64,000 nt of DNA from Haemophilus parainfluenzae. GTDB lineage: Bacteria; Pseudomonadota; Gammaproteobacteria; Enterobacterales; Pasteurellaceae. The notes under the pieces were generated by a model. That model was not told the origin of the DNA and made no database searches. It saw nothing but the letters and a program-made list of their open reading frames with translations. The translations under genes were made by a program, and so were the position numbers. Location of the stretch: NCBI RefSeq assembly GCF_036288925.1, contig NZ_CP127167.1:1178001-1242000 (forward strand). Reading direction: 5' to 3'. Position 1 is the first letter of the stretch; each line of letters begins with the position of its first letter. Of the stretch, positions 8,263-16,425 are shown one piece after another.

Positions 8263-8484
8263 CAGTCTAACTTTTTGGGGTCAGATCAGAAATAACCGCA
8301 TTTTTTATTGCTAAATTCTAAAAGAAATTAGCCCTCTATAAAGTAAAAATATCTTAAATGCAATCAATCAAATCTATAGCCAAAGCAGATCAAATCCACA
8401 TAAAAAATAAGTCAATTTTTTGGCATAATTACCTAACTTTAAACTTTACCTTTTTTATGTTTTATTGATCGTTTGGAGGATTAG

Positions 8485-9873
8485 ATGAAAAAACTGATTA
8501 TTGGCGGTGCAGCCATTGCTATCTTAGGTTATTTTGGCGTTGTGGGGTATTTACATCAATTTGATAAAGAGAACGCGACCCAACTTTTAATGGAAAATCG
8601 CTATACGGGCGAACAAGAAAAAGTGGCAAAAGCATTGTTTGATAACAGCTGCCAATATTGTCATAGTCCAAACACGCCACTTCCATTTTATTCAAAATTT
8701 CCGATTGTGGGGGATGAAATGCAATCGGATATTCAGCGTGGCCTTCGTGCTTTCCGTCTAGATCGTTTAGTTGAAGGCTTAAAAGATCCGAGCAAATTAT
8801 CCCAAGCTGATTTAGCAAAGCTACAGCGAGTGCTTGAAAATAATGAAATGCCAATTGCTAAATTCAGACATCTTCACTGGGGAAGCAAACCAGATGAGCA
8901 AGAAAAAGTGGCGTTGCTTAACTGGATTCGTGAAGCACGTAAAATGTCTTTACCAAAAGAAACACCCAATGTTGATGCCGATCGTTTAGTGCAACCGATT
9001 CCAGACAGTATTGCGAAAGATGAAGCAAAAGTTGCGTTAGGCCATGATCTTTTCTTTGATGGTCGTTTATCAGGCGATGGTTCTATTCAATGTCATACTT
9101 GTCACCAATTAGATAAAGGTGGGGTGGATAGACTTGATACTTCAACAGGGATTGAAGGTAAAAAAGGTCCGATTAACGCACCAACTGTATTCAATGCCGC
9201 ATTCAACTTTGTACAATTCTGGGATGGCCGTGCGGCAGATTTAGCGGATCAAGCAAAAGGTCCTCCAACAAATCCGGTAGAAATGGGATCGCACTCTTGG
9301 GATGACATCGTGGCACGTTTTGAAATGGATGAAGAGTTCAAAAAAGCATTCTTAAAAGAATATCCACAAGTGACGAAAGAAACCTTAACTCATGCGATTG
9401 GTGAATATGAAAAAACATTAATTACGCCAAATAGTGATTTTGACCGTTATTTGAAAGGGGATAAAACAGCTTTGACTGAGCAACAAGTTCATGGTTATGA
9501 GTTATTCAAACAACATAAATGCGATACTTGCCATACTGGTGTAGCAATGGGCGGACAATCTTATGAATACATGGGACTCTACGGCGATTACTTTAAAGAT
9601 CGTGGTATGCCATTAACTGATGCCGATGAAGGTCGATTTGCTCAAACTAAAGATCCATTCGATATGCATCGTTTCAAAGTACCAACCTTACGTAACGTCG
9701 CACTTACTGCACCATATTTCCATGATGCGTCAGCAAAAGACTTAAAAGATGCTGTTATTGCAATGTTGAAATACCAAAGCAACGTGCAACAGCCTGCTCA
9801 AAAAGATGTTGAAGATATTACCTCTTTCTTAGAAAGTTTAACAGGTGAATTTAAAGGTGAAAAATTAAAATAA
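8485..9873 (+). CDS. Triheme cytochrome c peroxidase / quinol peroxidase
   Basis: Reduces hydrogen peroxide in the periplasm using electrons from the quinol pool. The 462 residues have an N-terminal membrane anchor (about 5-22) and three CXXCH heme sites: CQYCH (56-60), CHTCH (203-207) and CDTCH (346-350). Ordinary bacterial diheme peroxidases lack the first; the extra N-terminal heme is the hallmark of the quinol peroxidase of Aggregatibacter actinomycetemcomitans and of E. coli YhjA (Ccp). GGAGG precedes the start. It is monocistronic with its own terminator, and the IS now lies upstream of it. Heme supply and c-type maturation genes must be elsewhere. Confidence 0.92.
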   Translation: MKKLIIGGAAIAILGYFGVVGYLHQFDKENATQLLMENRYTGEQEKVAKALFDNSCQYCHSPNTPLPFYSKFPIVGDEMQSDIQRGLRAFRLDRLVEGLKDPSKLSQADLAKLQRVLENNEMPIAKFRHLHWGSKPDEQEKVALLNWIREARKMSLPKETPNVDADRLVQPIPDSIAKDEAKVALGHDLFFDGRLSGDGSIQCHTCHQLDKGGVDRLDTSTGIEGKKGPINAPTVFNAAFNFVQFWDGRAADLADQAKGPPTNPVEMGSHSWDDIVARFEMDEEFKKAFLKEYPQVTKETLTHAIGEYEKTLITPNSDFDRYLKGDKTALTEQQVHGYELFKQHKCDTCHTGVAMGGQSYEYMGLYGDYFKDRGMPLTDADEGRFAQTKDPFDMHRFKVPTLRNVALTAPYFHDASAKDLKDAVIAMLKYQSNVQQPAQKDVEDITSFLESLTGEFKGEKLK

Positions 9874-9893
9874 TCCTTTGAGTTATAAATAGA

Positions 9894-9919
9894 AACGACT
9901 GCAAATGCGGTCGTTTTTT
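9894..9919 (+). terminator. Terminator of the peroxidase gene
   Basis: Arms AACGACTGC and GCGGTCGTT (one wobble pair) around AAAT, followed by TTTTT. Confidence 0.8.
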
Positions 9920-10282
9920 ATGAGCGTTGTTTAGCAAAGAGGAGGAAATTCAATAATATAAGCTTATCTTATTTTAGACTAAGTATTCTACGGGAGTAGG
10001 ACATCAAGTAATTCGGGATAAGCAGCCGCTGAATAGAGATCTTAACTGTAAAATTTACGGGGTTTTACAGTGTTTTTCACTTAAAAGAGATCTGTATAAG
10101 TTTGTAGGAGATTACAGTATATTGATTTATAAAGTGTTTTTATCTTTTACGTGATAGTTAATAAGAAATTTTAATTTTATTTTTAATGATTGGCGGCATC
10201 GCCACTAAGATAAATAATTTATAAATGAAAGTGTAAAAAAATGGAAATTTAACCGCCACTTTATCGCCACTTAAGAAAGAAT
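9920..10282. other. Gene-poor 360-bp interval beside the tRNA operon
   Basis: I find no convincing reading frame. It holds a hairpin with ACTGTAAAA / TTTTACAGT arms (10045-10071) followed by GTTTTT, which may be a terminator, and three copies of a CGCCACT motif near the 3' end of tRNA-Lys (10198-10209, 10253-10262, 10263-10275). No integrase or phage gene is seen. Confidence 0.5.
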
Positions 10283-10358
10283 TGGTGGGTCGTGAAGGAT
10301 TCGAACCTTCGACCAACGGATTAAAAGTCCGCTGCTCTACCGACTGAGCTAACGACCC
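10283..10358 (-). tRNA. tRNA-Lys (UUU)
   Basis: A 76-nt cloverleaf including encoded CCA. The acceptor arms are GGGTCGT and ACGACCC, the anticodon loop reads CTTTTAA with UUU as anticodon, and the T arm has GGTTCGAATCC. It is the last gene of the minus-strand tRNA operon. Confidence 0.97.
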
Positions 10359-10408
10359 AACTAGATGATTTTAAAGTAAATTTTAAAATCTTTTGATTGG
10401 TGTTTAAA

Positions 10409-10495
10409 TGGTGCCCGAAGCCAGACTTGAACTGGCACGCCTCGAAAGGCGAGGGATTTTAAATCCCTTGTGTCTACCGATTCCACCACTCGGGC
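10409..10495 (-). tRNA. tRNA-Leu (UAA)
   Basis: 87 nt including CCA, with the long variable arm expected of a type II tRNA. The acceptor begins GCCCGAG and the anticodon stem-loop GGGATTTAAAATCCC places UAA in the loop. Confidence 0.97.
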
Positions 10496-10523
10496 ATTGA
10501 GTGATTAACTAACTACGTGGTTA

Positions 10524-10597
10524 TGGAGGCGTGTCCCGGAGTCGAACCGAGCTACATGGATTTGCAATCCAGTGCATAACCGCTTTGCTAACACGCC
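10524..10597 (-). tRNA. tRNA-Cys (GCA)
   Basis: 74 nt including CCA. The acceptor is GGCGTGT, the anticodon stem-loop CTGGATTGCAAATCCAG gives GCA, and the discriminator is U as expected for Cys. Confidence 0.97.
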
Positions 10598-10604
10598 GTT
10601 AGTT

Positions 10605-10680
<76 letters not shown>

Positions 10681-10700
10681 ATACGCTGTTAGTGCGGTGC

Positions 10701-10728
10701 ATTTTACGGGAATTTGAAATTCTGTCAA
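10701..10728 (-). promoter_or_regulatory. Sigma-70 promoter of the tRNA operon
   Basis: On the minus strand: consensus -35 TTGACA (10728-10723), a 16-bp spacer and -10 TAAAAT (10706-10701). Transcription would start about 12 bp before tRNA-Gly. Confidence 0.8.
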
Positions 10729-10935
10729 TCGAAGATCTGAAAAAAAAATTCAAATGTTGAAAAAATCTTCGTTTCGGTTGAAATTACAGCAAAATTTAAC
10801 ACAAGAATATAATTTTCACAGAGTTTTCAATTTCTACTTTTATCGTGAGTGGCTTTATGACAAAATTGGAACGTTTTGCTCGCCATTAAATAAAGAAAAG
10901 TGCGGTCAAGTTTTTGCATGTTTTAGAGGTAAATT

Positions 10936-12045
10936 ATGACACAACAATATTCTATCGATACATTATTAGCCCAAGCGGGGAATCGCAGTGATGAACGCAC
11001 TGGTGCGGTTTCAACGCCAATTTATCTTTCAACGGCCTATGGTCATCATGGGATTGGCGAAAGTACTGGGTTTGATTATACCCGCACGAAAAACCCAACG
11101 CGTAGTGTTTTGGAAGATACCGTAGCAAAATTAGAAAATGGTGATCGTGGTTTTGCCTTTTCCTCCGGCATGGCGGCAATTCAAGTGTTGATGAACCTAT
11201 TTAAAGGTCCTGATGAATGGATTGTGTCAAGTGATGTATATGGTGGAACTTATCGCTTATTAGATTTTGCCTATAAAAATAACAACAGCGTGAAACCCGT
11301 TTATGTGAATACTGCTTCTTTAACTGAAATTGAAGCCGCTATTACAGCGAATACAAAAGCAATTTTTATTGAAACCCCATCAAATCCATTAATGGAAGAG
11401 TGTGATGTGGCAGAAATTGCGAAGTTAGCGAAAAAACACAACTTGTTAATGATTGTGGATAATACCTTCTTAACTCCAGTGCTATCTCGTCCATTAGATT
11501 TAGGCGCAGATATTGTCATTCATAGCGGTACAAAATATATTGCGGGTCATAATGATAGTTTAGTGGGCTTGATTATTGCAAAAGGGCAAGAACTTTGTGA
11601 TCGTATCGCCTATATTCAAAATGGTGCAGGTGCTGTACTTTCGCCATTCGATTCTTGGTTAACCGTGCGTGGTATGAAAACTCTTTCATTACGTATGAAA
11701 CGCCATCAAGACAATGCGAAGGCGATTGCGGAATTTTTACGCGAACAACCACAAATTGATAGTGTGTTATATCCAAACAAAGGCGGTATGCTGTCTTTCC
11801 GTTTGAAAGATGAAAATTGGGTGAATACGTTCTTAAAATCAATCAAGTTGATTACCTTTGCGGAAAGCTTAGGCGGTACAGAAAGTTTTATTACTTATCC
11901 TGCGACCCAAACTCATATGGATATTCCTGAAGCAGAACGTGTCGCCCGTGGTATTACAAACACATTGTTGCGTTTTTCTGTTGGTTTAGAAGATGTGGAA
12001 GACATCAAGGCTGATTTATTACAGGCATTTGCACAGCTTAAATAG
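10936..12045 (+). CDS. metB: Cystathionine gamma-synthase
   Basis: PLP enzyme that joins an activated homoserine with cysteine to give cystathionine on the route to methionine. Its 369 residues match the trans-sulfuration family: DYTRTKNPTRSVLE, the substrate-loop region GFAFSSGMAAIQ, the PLP-phosphate contact VDNTF, and the PLP lysine in HSGTKYIAGHND. The C-terminal GGTESFITYPA and the GITNTLLRFSVGLED ending are typical. AGAGG precedes the start. No MetJ box was seen in the 180 bp upstream, which instead hold a USS. As I recall, metB is next to thrC in H. influenzae; here they are almost 10 kb apart. Confidence 0.94.
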   Translation: MTQQYSIDTLLAQAGNRSDERTGAVSTPIYLSTAYGHHGIGESTGFDYTRTKNPTRSVLEDTVAKLENGDRGFAFSSGMAAIQVLMNLFKGPDEWIVSSDVYGGTYRLLDFAYKNNNSVKPVYVNTASLTEIEAAITANTKAIFIETPSNPLMEECDVAEIAKLAKKHNLLMIVDNTFLTPVLSRPLDLGADIVIHSGTKYIAGHNDSLVGLIIAKGQELCDRIAYIQNGAGAVLSPFDSWLTVRGMKTLSLRMKRHQDNAKAIAEFLREQPQIDSVLYPNKGGMLSFRLKDENWVNTFLKSIKLITFAESLGGTESFITYPATQTHMDIPEAERVARGITNTLLRFSVGLEDVEDIKADLLQAFAQLK

Positions 12046-12091
12046 TTAGTTTTTATCAATCGAACTAATCTGTGCAATTCTATATACCTTG

Positions 12092-12100
12092 TGCTATTAT
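12092..12100 (+). promoter_or_regulatory. Extended -10 promoter candidate for trxA
   Basis: TGCTATTAT, an extended -10 (TG-N-TATTAT), lies 63 bp before the trxA start; no good -35 is seen. Confidence 0.45.
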
Positions 12101-12162
12101 GCACGGCATCAATTAATGTTAGGTGTTAATTAATCAACATCTTATTAGATAAGGAAATAAAA

Positions 12163-12486
12163 ATGAGCGAAGTATTACATATTACTGATGCAGATTTCGA
12201 AACTGCGGTTGTGCAATCAGATATCCCTGTATTAGTGGATTTTTGGGCACCTTGGTGTGGTCCTTGCAAAATGATTGCGCCAATTTTAGATGAAATCGCA
12301 CCTGAATTCGCAGGTAAAGCAAAAATCGTTAAAATCAACGTAGATGATAACCAATTAGTGGCAGGTCAATTTGGTGTACGTAGTATCCCAACTTTACTAC
12401 TTTTCAAAAATGGCCAACTTGTTGCAACACAAGTCGGTGCGTTACCAAAAAATCAATTAGCGGCGTTTATTAATCAACACCTATAA
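12163..12486 (+). CDS. trxA: Thioredoxin
   Basis: Small cytoplasmic dithiol reductant of 107 residues, the typical size. It has the canonical active site [10 protein letters not shown] (Cys32 and Cys35), the cis-Pro in [13 protein letters not shown] and the core Asp of [14 protein letters not shown] lies before the ATG. It is monocistronic, convergent with the ligE-type gene, and shares a terminator with it. Its reductase, trxB, lies at 51318-52271. Confidence 0.97.
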   Translation: MSEVLHITDADFETAVVQSDIPVLVDFWAPWCGPCKMIAPILDEIAPEFAGKAKIVKINVDDNQLVAGQFGVRSIPTLLLFKNGQLVATQVGALPKNQLAAFINQHL

Positions 12487-12504
12487 TTGAGTTATTAAAC
12501 ATAA

Positions 12505-12548
12505 AAGAGCGGTCAAAAATTTTGATGTTTTGGCCGTTCTTATTTTTT
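12505..12548. terminator. Bidirectional terminator between trxA and ligE
   Basis: Arms AAGAGCGGTCAAAA (12505-12518) and TTTTGGCCGTTCTT (12528-12541) pair with two wobbles and are flanked by A and T runs. The arms look like degenerate USS. Confidence 0.75.
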
Positions 12549-13349
12549 CTCTCGCCAATAAGTGGCAAAACGAGGTTTTCCGGAGTTGGTTAATCCACGA
12601 TATTTGTAGGTAATCGTGCTGCCAATAGGTGGTGGATTTTCACGCTCATTCAGATTAAATCCTGAACCGATTTTGAATTTTCCACGATGATTTTCACAGG
12701 TGAGTGAACCGAGTATATTTTCAAATTGTCCTTTTCCTTTATGATGCTCAACCACCATACATTCTTCATCATAAGCGGTTTTAAGCTTCAAAATTTGTGT
12801 ACTGCGTTTCCGTTCGTAAGGGGCGTTAGGATTACGTAACACAACCCCTTCACCTTTTTTTGCTTCTACTTCATGTAAATAGTTGAATAAGTGCGTTTTA
12901 TCTTGGATTGGAATTTGTGGAATAATCTTGATATAAGACGTAGGGTTGTTTTTCAAATAATCTTCTAAGGTTTTGAGACGTTCAAAGAGGTTGCCTGAGG
13001 CATTCGGTACATCAAAAACATAAAGTGTTAATTTTGCCCAATTATCACCTTTAAAGGATTTCGTAATAGAAGCAATTTCTTCAAATTGATTACGTTCACT
13101 AAATAGCTCACCATCAATGGCAAAAGGTGGAAATTGAGCGGTAAAATAGGCGGGTGCGGGTAAGGGTAATCCTTGACGGCTTAATAGCGCTTTGCCATCC
13201 CAATAACCTCGTATCCCATCTAATTTTTCTGACATTACCCAACCTTGAATATCTTGGTTCTCATAGGTGCTTAATAGCATTAAATCACTATCATTTGCCC
13301 AAGTTATCAGACTGAATAGCATACAAAGTAATAAATAAACTACTCGCAT
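12540..13349 (-). CDS. ligE: ATP-dependent DNA ligase, LigE type, exported
   Basis: Seals nicks in DNA using ATP. This minimal ligase has only nucleotidyltransferase and OB domains. Motif I is SEKLDGIRGYW with Lys42 as the adenylated residue; later come the FAIDGELF motif, LYVFDV (motif IIIa region), KKGEGVVLR (motif IV) and QILKLK (motif V). The 269 residues begin with a signal peptide (MRVVYLLLCMLFSLITWA), so the enzyme acts in the periplasm. It matches the H. influenzae ATP-ligase characterised in vitro. A role in handling incoming DNA in a competent bacterium is proposed but unproven. It is divergent from gmhA. Confidence 0.93.
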   Translation of the reverse strand: MRVVYLLLCMLFSLITWANDSDLMLLSTYENQDIQGWVMSEKLDGIRGYWDGKALLSRQGLPLPAPAYFTAQFPPFAIDGELFSERNQFEEIASITKSFKGDNWAKLTLYVFDVPNASGNLFERLKTLEDYLKNNPTSYIKIIPQIPIQDKTHLFNYLHEVEAKKGEGVVLRNPNAPYERKRSTQILKLKTAYDEECMVVEHHKGKGQFENILGSLTCENHRGKFKIGSGFNLNERENPPPIGSTITYKYRGLTNSGKPRFATYWREKK

Positions 13350-13548
13350 AATCTCTCCTTTTAAATTGTTTGAGTTTAAAAAGTGCGGTCATTTTTTACA
13401 GCGTTTTTAATTGAATTTGTGATTCGTATCGCAAAATAATGAGAAGTAAGCTGGAAAATAGAGAGATAAGAAAGAGCGCTAGATTATTTGAAATGAACGC
13501 TATACAATGCCAACACTATCTCGAATTTTAATTTTTAAGGAGAATAAA

Positions 13549-14133
13549 ATGTATTTTGATCAAATTAAAGCGGAGCTTGTGGAAGCACAAGATGTATTAA
13601 ATAAGTTTGTTTCAGATGATAACAATATCAAACTCATTGAAAAAGCAGCTAAATTGTTAGCCGAAAGCTTTAAAAATGGCGGGAAAGTATTATCTTGCGG
13701 TAATGGTGGTTCTCACTGTGATGCTATGCACTTCGCAGAAGAACTAACTGGTCGTTATCGTGAAAATCGTCCGGGTTATCCTGCAATTGCGATTTCTGAT
13801 GTAAGTCATTTAAGCTGTGTAAGTAATGACTTTGGCTATGAATATGTATTCTCTCGCTTTGTTGAAGCAGTGGGTAAAGAAGGCGATGTTTTATTCGGGT
13901 TATCGACATCAGGCAATTCTAAAAATATCTTAAATGCAATTGAAGCGGCGAAAGCAAAAGGCATGAAAGTGATTGCGATGACAGGTAAAGATGGCGGTAA
14001 AATGGCAGGCCTAGCGGATGTTGAAATTCGTGTGCCACACTTTGGTTATGCAGATCGTATTCAAGAAATCCACATCAAAGTGATCCATATTTTAATGATG
14101 TTAGTTGAATTTGAAATGGCGAAAGAGGCTTAA
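13549..14133 (+). CDS. gmhA: Phosphoheptose isomerase
   Basis: SIS-domain enzyme that converts sedoheptulose 7-phosphate to heptose 7-phosphate, the first step of the ADP-heptose pathway for the lipooligosaccharide inner core. The start at 13549 ([10 protein letters not shown]) follows AAGGAG and gives 194 residues, the family size; an in-frame ATG at 13507 lacks a ribosome site. Motifs include [33 protein letters not shown] and [15 protein letters not shown] with the catalytic Glu/His region. It is monocistronic. Confidence 0.96.
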   Translation: MYFDQIKAELVEAQDVLNKFVSDDNNIKLIEKAAKLLAESFKNGGKVLSCGNGGSHCDAMHFAEELTGRYRENRPGYPAIAISDVSHLSCVSNDFGYEYVFSRFVEAVGKEGDVLFGLSTSGNSKNILNAIEAAKAKGMKVIAMTGKDGGKMAGLADVEIRVPHFGYADRIQEIHIKVIHILMMLVEFEMAKEA

Positions 14134-14170
14134 TACACGACAAGCGCGGTTAAAATTCAATGATTTAAAG

Positions 14171-14197
14171 ATCCCAAAAAGTTTTTTGGGATTTTTT
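14171..14197 (+). terminator. Terminator of gmhA
   Basis: ATCCCAAA and TTTGGGAT arms with a short loop followed by TTTTTT. Confidence 0.85.
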
Positions 14198-14208
14198 ATA
14201 AAAAATGC

Positions 14209-14244
14209 TTGCATAAATAATCACTAAAAAGTAATATTTATTCA
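14209..14244 (+). promoter_or_regulatory. artP promoter overlapped by two ARG boxes
   Basis: The promoter is TTGCAT (14209-14214), a 17-bp spacer and TAATAT (14232-14237). Two 14-mers resembling the ArgR consensus TGAATWWWWATTCA lie over it: TGCATAAATAATCA (14210-14223) and GTAATATTTATTCA (14231-14244), each 12/14. Their centres are exactly 21 bp apart, the classical spacing of tandem ARG boxes, so arginine repression is likely. Confidence 0.78.
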
Positions 14245-14281
14245 ATCTTACGAATCAATCAAGGATAGCAGTAAACTTAAA

Positions 14282-15019
14282 ATGGCGATTAGTGTTAAAA
14301 ATTTGAATTTCTTTTACGGTTCATCACAGGCATTGTTTGATATCAATCTTGATGCACAAGAAGGCGATACCGTGGTGTTACTCGGACCAAGTGGGGCAGG
14401 GAAAAGTACGTTAATCCGTACATTAAATTTATTAGAAGTGCCAACTTCTGGCGAATTGCATATTGCGAATAACCATTTTGATTTGTCTCAGGCGAATAAT
14501 AATCCGAAAGCTATTCGTCAACTTCGTCAAGATGTGGGCATGGTATTTCAGCAATACAATCTTTGGCCACATTTAACCGTGATTGAAAACCTAATTGAAG
14601 CGCCGAAAAAAGTGTTAGGTATTAGCGAGGAAGAAGCGAAAAAAGATGCATTAGAACTTTTAAAACGTTTACGTTTGGAAGAGCATGCCGATCGTTTCCC
14701 GCTTCACTTATCTGGCGGTCAGCAACAACGTGTTGCCATTGCTCGAGCATTAATGATGAAACCGCAAGTGTTGTTGTTTGATGAGCCAACGGCTGCACTA
14801 GATCCAGAGATTACAGCTCAAGTTGTTGATATCATTAAAGAACTTCAACAAACAGGCATTACTCAAGTAATTGTAACCCACGAAGTGAATGTGGCACAAA
14901 AAGTGGCGACAAAGGTCGTTTATATGGAACAAGGTAAGATTATTGAAATGGGCAGTGCAGATTGCTTTGATAATCCAAAAACCGAACAATTTAAACAATA
15001 TCTTTCACACTCAGAATAA
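14282..15019 (+). CDS. artP: Arginine ABC transporter, ATPase
   Basis: Energises arginine uptake. The 245 residues carry Walker [10 protein letters not shown], a Q-loop at [14 protein letters not shown], the signature [15 protein letters not shown], Walker [13 protein letters not shown] and the switch His in VIVTHEV. Similarity to E. coli ArtP is high throughout, including the LWPHLTV and EAP segments. It is first of the artPIQM operon, with tandem ARG boxes upstream. The distance from the nearest AAGGA to the ATG is long (about 14 bases), so the start is a little uncertain. Confidence 0.95.
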   Translation: MAISVKNLNFFYGSSQALFDINLDAQEGDTVVLLGPSGAGKSTLIRTLNLLEVPTSGELHIANNHFDLSQANNNPKAIRQLRQDVGMVFQQYNLWPHLTVIENLIEAPKKVLGISEEEAKKDALELLKRLRLEEHADRFPLHLSGGQQQRVAIARALMMKPQVLLFDEPTAALDPEITAQVVDIIKELQQTGITQVIVTHEVNVAQKVATKVVYMEQGKIIEMGSADCFDNPKTEQFKQYLSHSE

Positions 15020-15030
15020 GGAAACACAAC

Positions 15031-15750
15031 ATGAAAAAATTACTTTTAACCGTAATGTTAATGGGCTCAGCTTTTGCTGCGAATGCACAAGAAATCACTT
15101 TCGCGATGGAACCAAGCTATCCGCCATTTGAAACAACGAATGAAAAAGGCGAAATCATCGGTTTTGATGTGGATGTAGCGAATGCAATTTGTAAGGAAAT
15201 TCAAGCAACTTGTCACTTTAAAAGCCAAGCATTTGATGCGTTAATTCCAGGCTTAAAATCTAAACGTTTTGATGCTTCAATTTCTGCGATTGATATTACG
15301 GATGCTCGTGCAAAACAAGTGGCATTCTCTAATGCTTACTATGATAGTTCAGCAAGCTATGTAGGGTTAAAAGGTAAAGCAGATTTATCTTCAGCAAAAA
15401 CTGTTGGTGTTCAAAACGGAACAACATTCCAACAATATACTGCAGCAGAAAGCAAACAATATAATGCGAAAGCTTATGCTAGCCTTCAAGATGCGATCTT
15501 AGACTTAAAAAATGGTCGTATTGATATTATCTTTGGTGATACAGCGGTGCTAGCAGATATGATTTCAAAAGAAGCTGAAATTCAATTTGTAGGTGACAAA
15601 GTAACAGACAAAAAATATTTCGGTAATGGTTTAGGTATCGCGGTAAATAAATCAAGCAAAGAATTGCTTGAAAGCTTGAACAAAGGTTTGGAAGCGGTGA
15701 AAGCAAACGGCGAATACCAAAAAATCTATGATAAATGGATGACTAAATAA
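15031..15750 (+). CDS. artI: Arginine ABC transporter, periplasmic binding protein
   Basis: Captures arginine in the periplasm and delivers it to ArtQM. The 239-residue protein has a signal peptide ([19 protein letters not shown], cleavage before QEITF) and the class 3 solute-binding fold: [22 protein letters not shown], the family signature region around [25 protein letters not shown] and [12 protein letters not shown]. It lies 11 bp after artP, with AAGGAA before the start. Confidence 0.95.
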   Translation: MKKLLLTVMLMGSAFAANAQEITFAMEPSYPPFETTNEKGEIIGFDVDVANAICKEIQATCHFKSQAFDALIPGLKSKRFDASISAIDITDARAKQVAFSNAYYDSSASYVGLKGKADLSSAKTVGVQNGTTFQQYTAAESKQYNAKAYASLQDAILDLKNGRIDIIFGDTAVLADMISKEAEIQFVGDKVTDKKYFGNGLGIAVNKSSKELLESLNKGLEAVKANGEYQKIYDKWMTK

Positions 15751-15753
15751 TCT

Positions 15754-16425
15754 ATGTTTTATGATTATCTTACATTAATTGGACACGCAGCCCTAATGAC
15801 TTTAGGGCTTGCTATTTGCTCTCTGATTGTCGGTTTATTACTCAGCATTGTTTTTACCGCCTTAGAAGCCAATAAGTATGTATTTATTGCAAAGCCAACG
15901 GCGATTATCATTGCTTTATTACGTGGTTTGCCAGAAATCTTAGTCGTATTACTGATTTATTTTGGGTCAACTCAAGTCGTGGAAATGCTGACGGGTGAGT
16001 ATATCGAATTCAGCGCCTTTGATTGTGGTGTATTTGCATTGTCTTTGATTTTTGCCTCTTATGCTTCACAAACTTTGCGTGGTGCGATTCAAGCTATTCC
16101 AAAAGGGCAGTGGGAATCAGGTGCAGCTTTAGGATTAAGCCGTCCTTATACCTTCATTAATTTAATCATGCCACAAGTATGGCGACATGCTTTACCGGGC
16201 TTAAGCAATCAATGGTTAGTCTTATTAAAAGATACAGCGTTGGTATCATTAATTGGTGTCGATGATTTAATGCGTCAAGCAGGATACATCAATACCAATA
16301 CACATGAGCCTTTCACTTGGTATGGCATTGCAGCCTTGATTTATTTAGTGATTACGTTGATCAGCCAAGCGGGGATTCGCAAATTAGAATTACGTTTCAC
16401 TCGATTTGAACGGGGAGTCGAATAA
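15754..16425 (+). CDS. artQ: Arginine ABC transporter, permease
   Basis: Inner-membrane subunit, 223 residues, about five membrane helices, with the EAA loop seen as [26 protein letters not shown]. It starts 3 bp after the artI stop, and its final base is shared with the artM start, so translation is coupled. The pair ArtQ/ArtM is assigned by order and by similarity to the E. coli operon. Confidence 0.94.
   Translation: MFYDYLTLIGHAALMTLGLAICSLIVGLLLSIVFTALEANKYVFIAKPTAIIIALLRGLPEILVVLLIYFGSTQVVEMLTGEYIEFSAFDCGVFALSLIFASYASQTLRGAIQAIPKGQWESGAALGLSRPYTFINLIMPQVWRHALPGLSNQWLVLLKDTALVSLIGVDDLMRQAGYINTNTHEPFTWYGIAALIYLVITLISQAGIRKLELRFTRFERGVE

Larger units (their letters stand above)
7046..8288 (+). 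mobile_element. IS3 family (IS150-like) insertion sequence, copy 2
   Basis: 1243 bp, the same length as copy 1, with ends TGATCTG and CAGATCA. GAAA is repeated at 7042-7045 and 8289-8292 as the target duplication. By eye it is identical to copy 1 over about the first 628 bp (terminal repeat, orfA, start of orfB) and then differs at 15 or more sites between 7674 and 8233. The reading frames are intact, so the element may still be active. Confidence 0.93.
7030..8304 (+). terminator. USS-hairpin terminator of hflC, split by an IS
   Basis: The left arm AAAGTGCGGTTA lies at 7030-7041 and the right arm TAACCGCATTTT at 8293-8304, followed by more T. Deleting the IS and one GAAA duplication restores a 12-bp stem (one G-U wobble) closed by a GAAA tetraloop. 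The IS therefore entered at the loop and duplicated it. Confidence 0.8.

Noticed and set aside
1070..8288. A true composite transposon made by the two IS copies.
   Set aside because: Each copy has its own distinct target duplication (TTT and GAAA); a composite unit would show one duplication at the outer ends only.
8293..8484. An FNR or CRP site for the peroxidase gene.
   Set aside because: Only scattered half sites (GATCAAA, TTGATCG) with no paired arm at correct spacing.
10754..10939. A 61-codon frame and, within it, a short frame MTKLERFARH before metB as a leader peptide.
   Set aside because: No methionine-rich stretch, no attenuator hairpins and no convincing ribosome site; composition looks like intergenic DNA.
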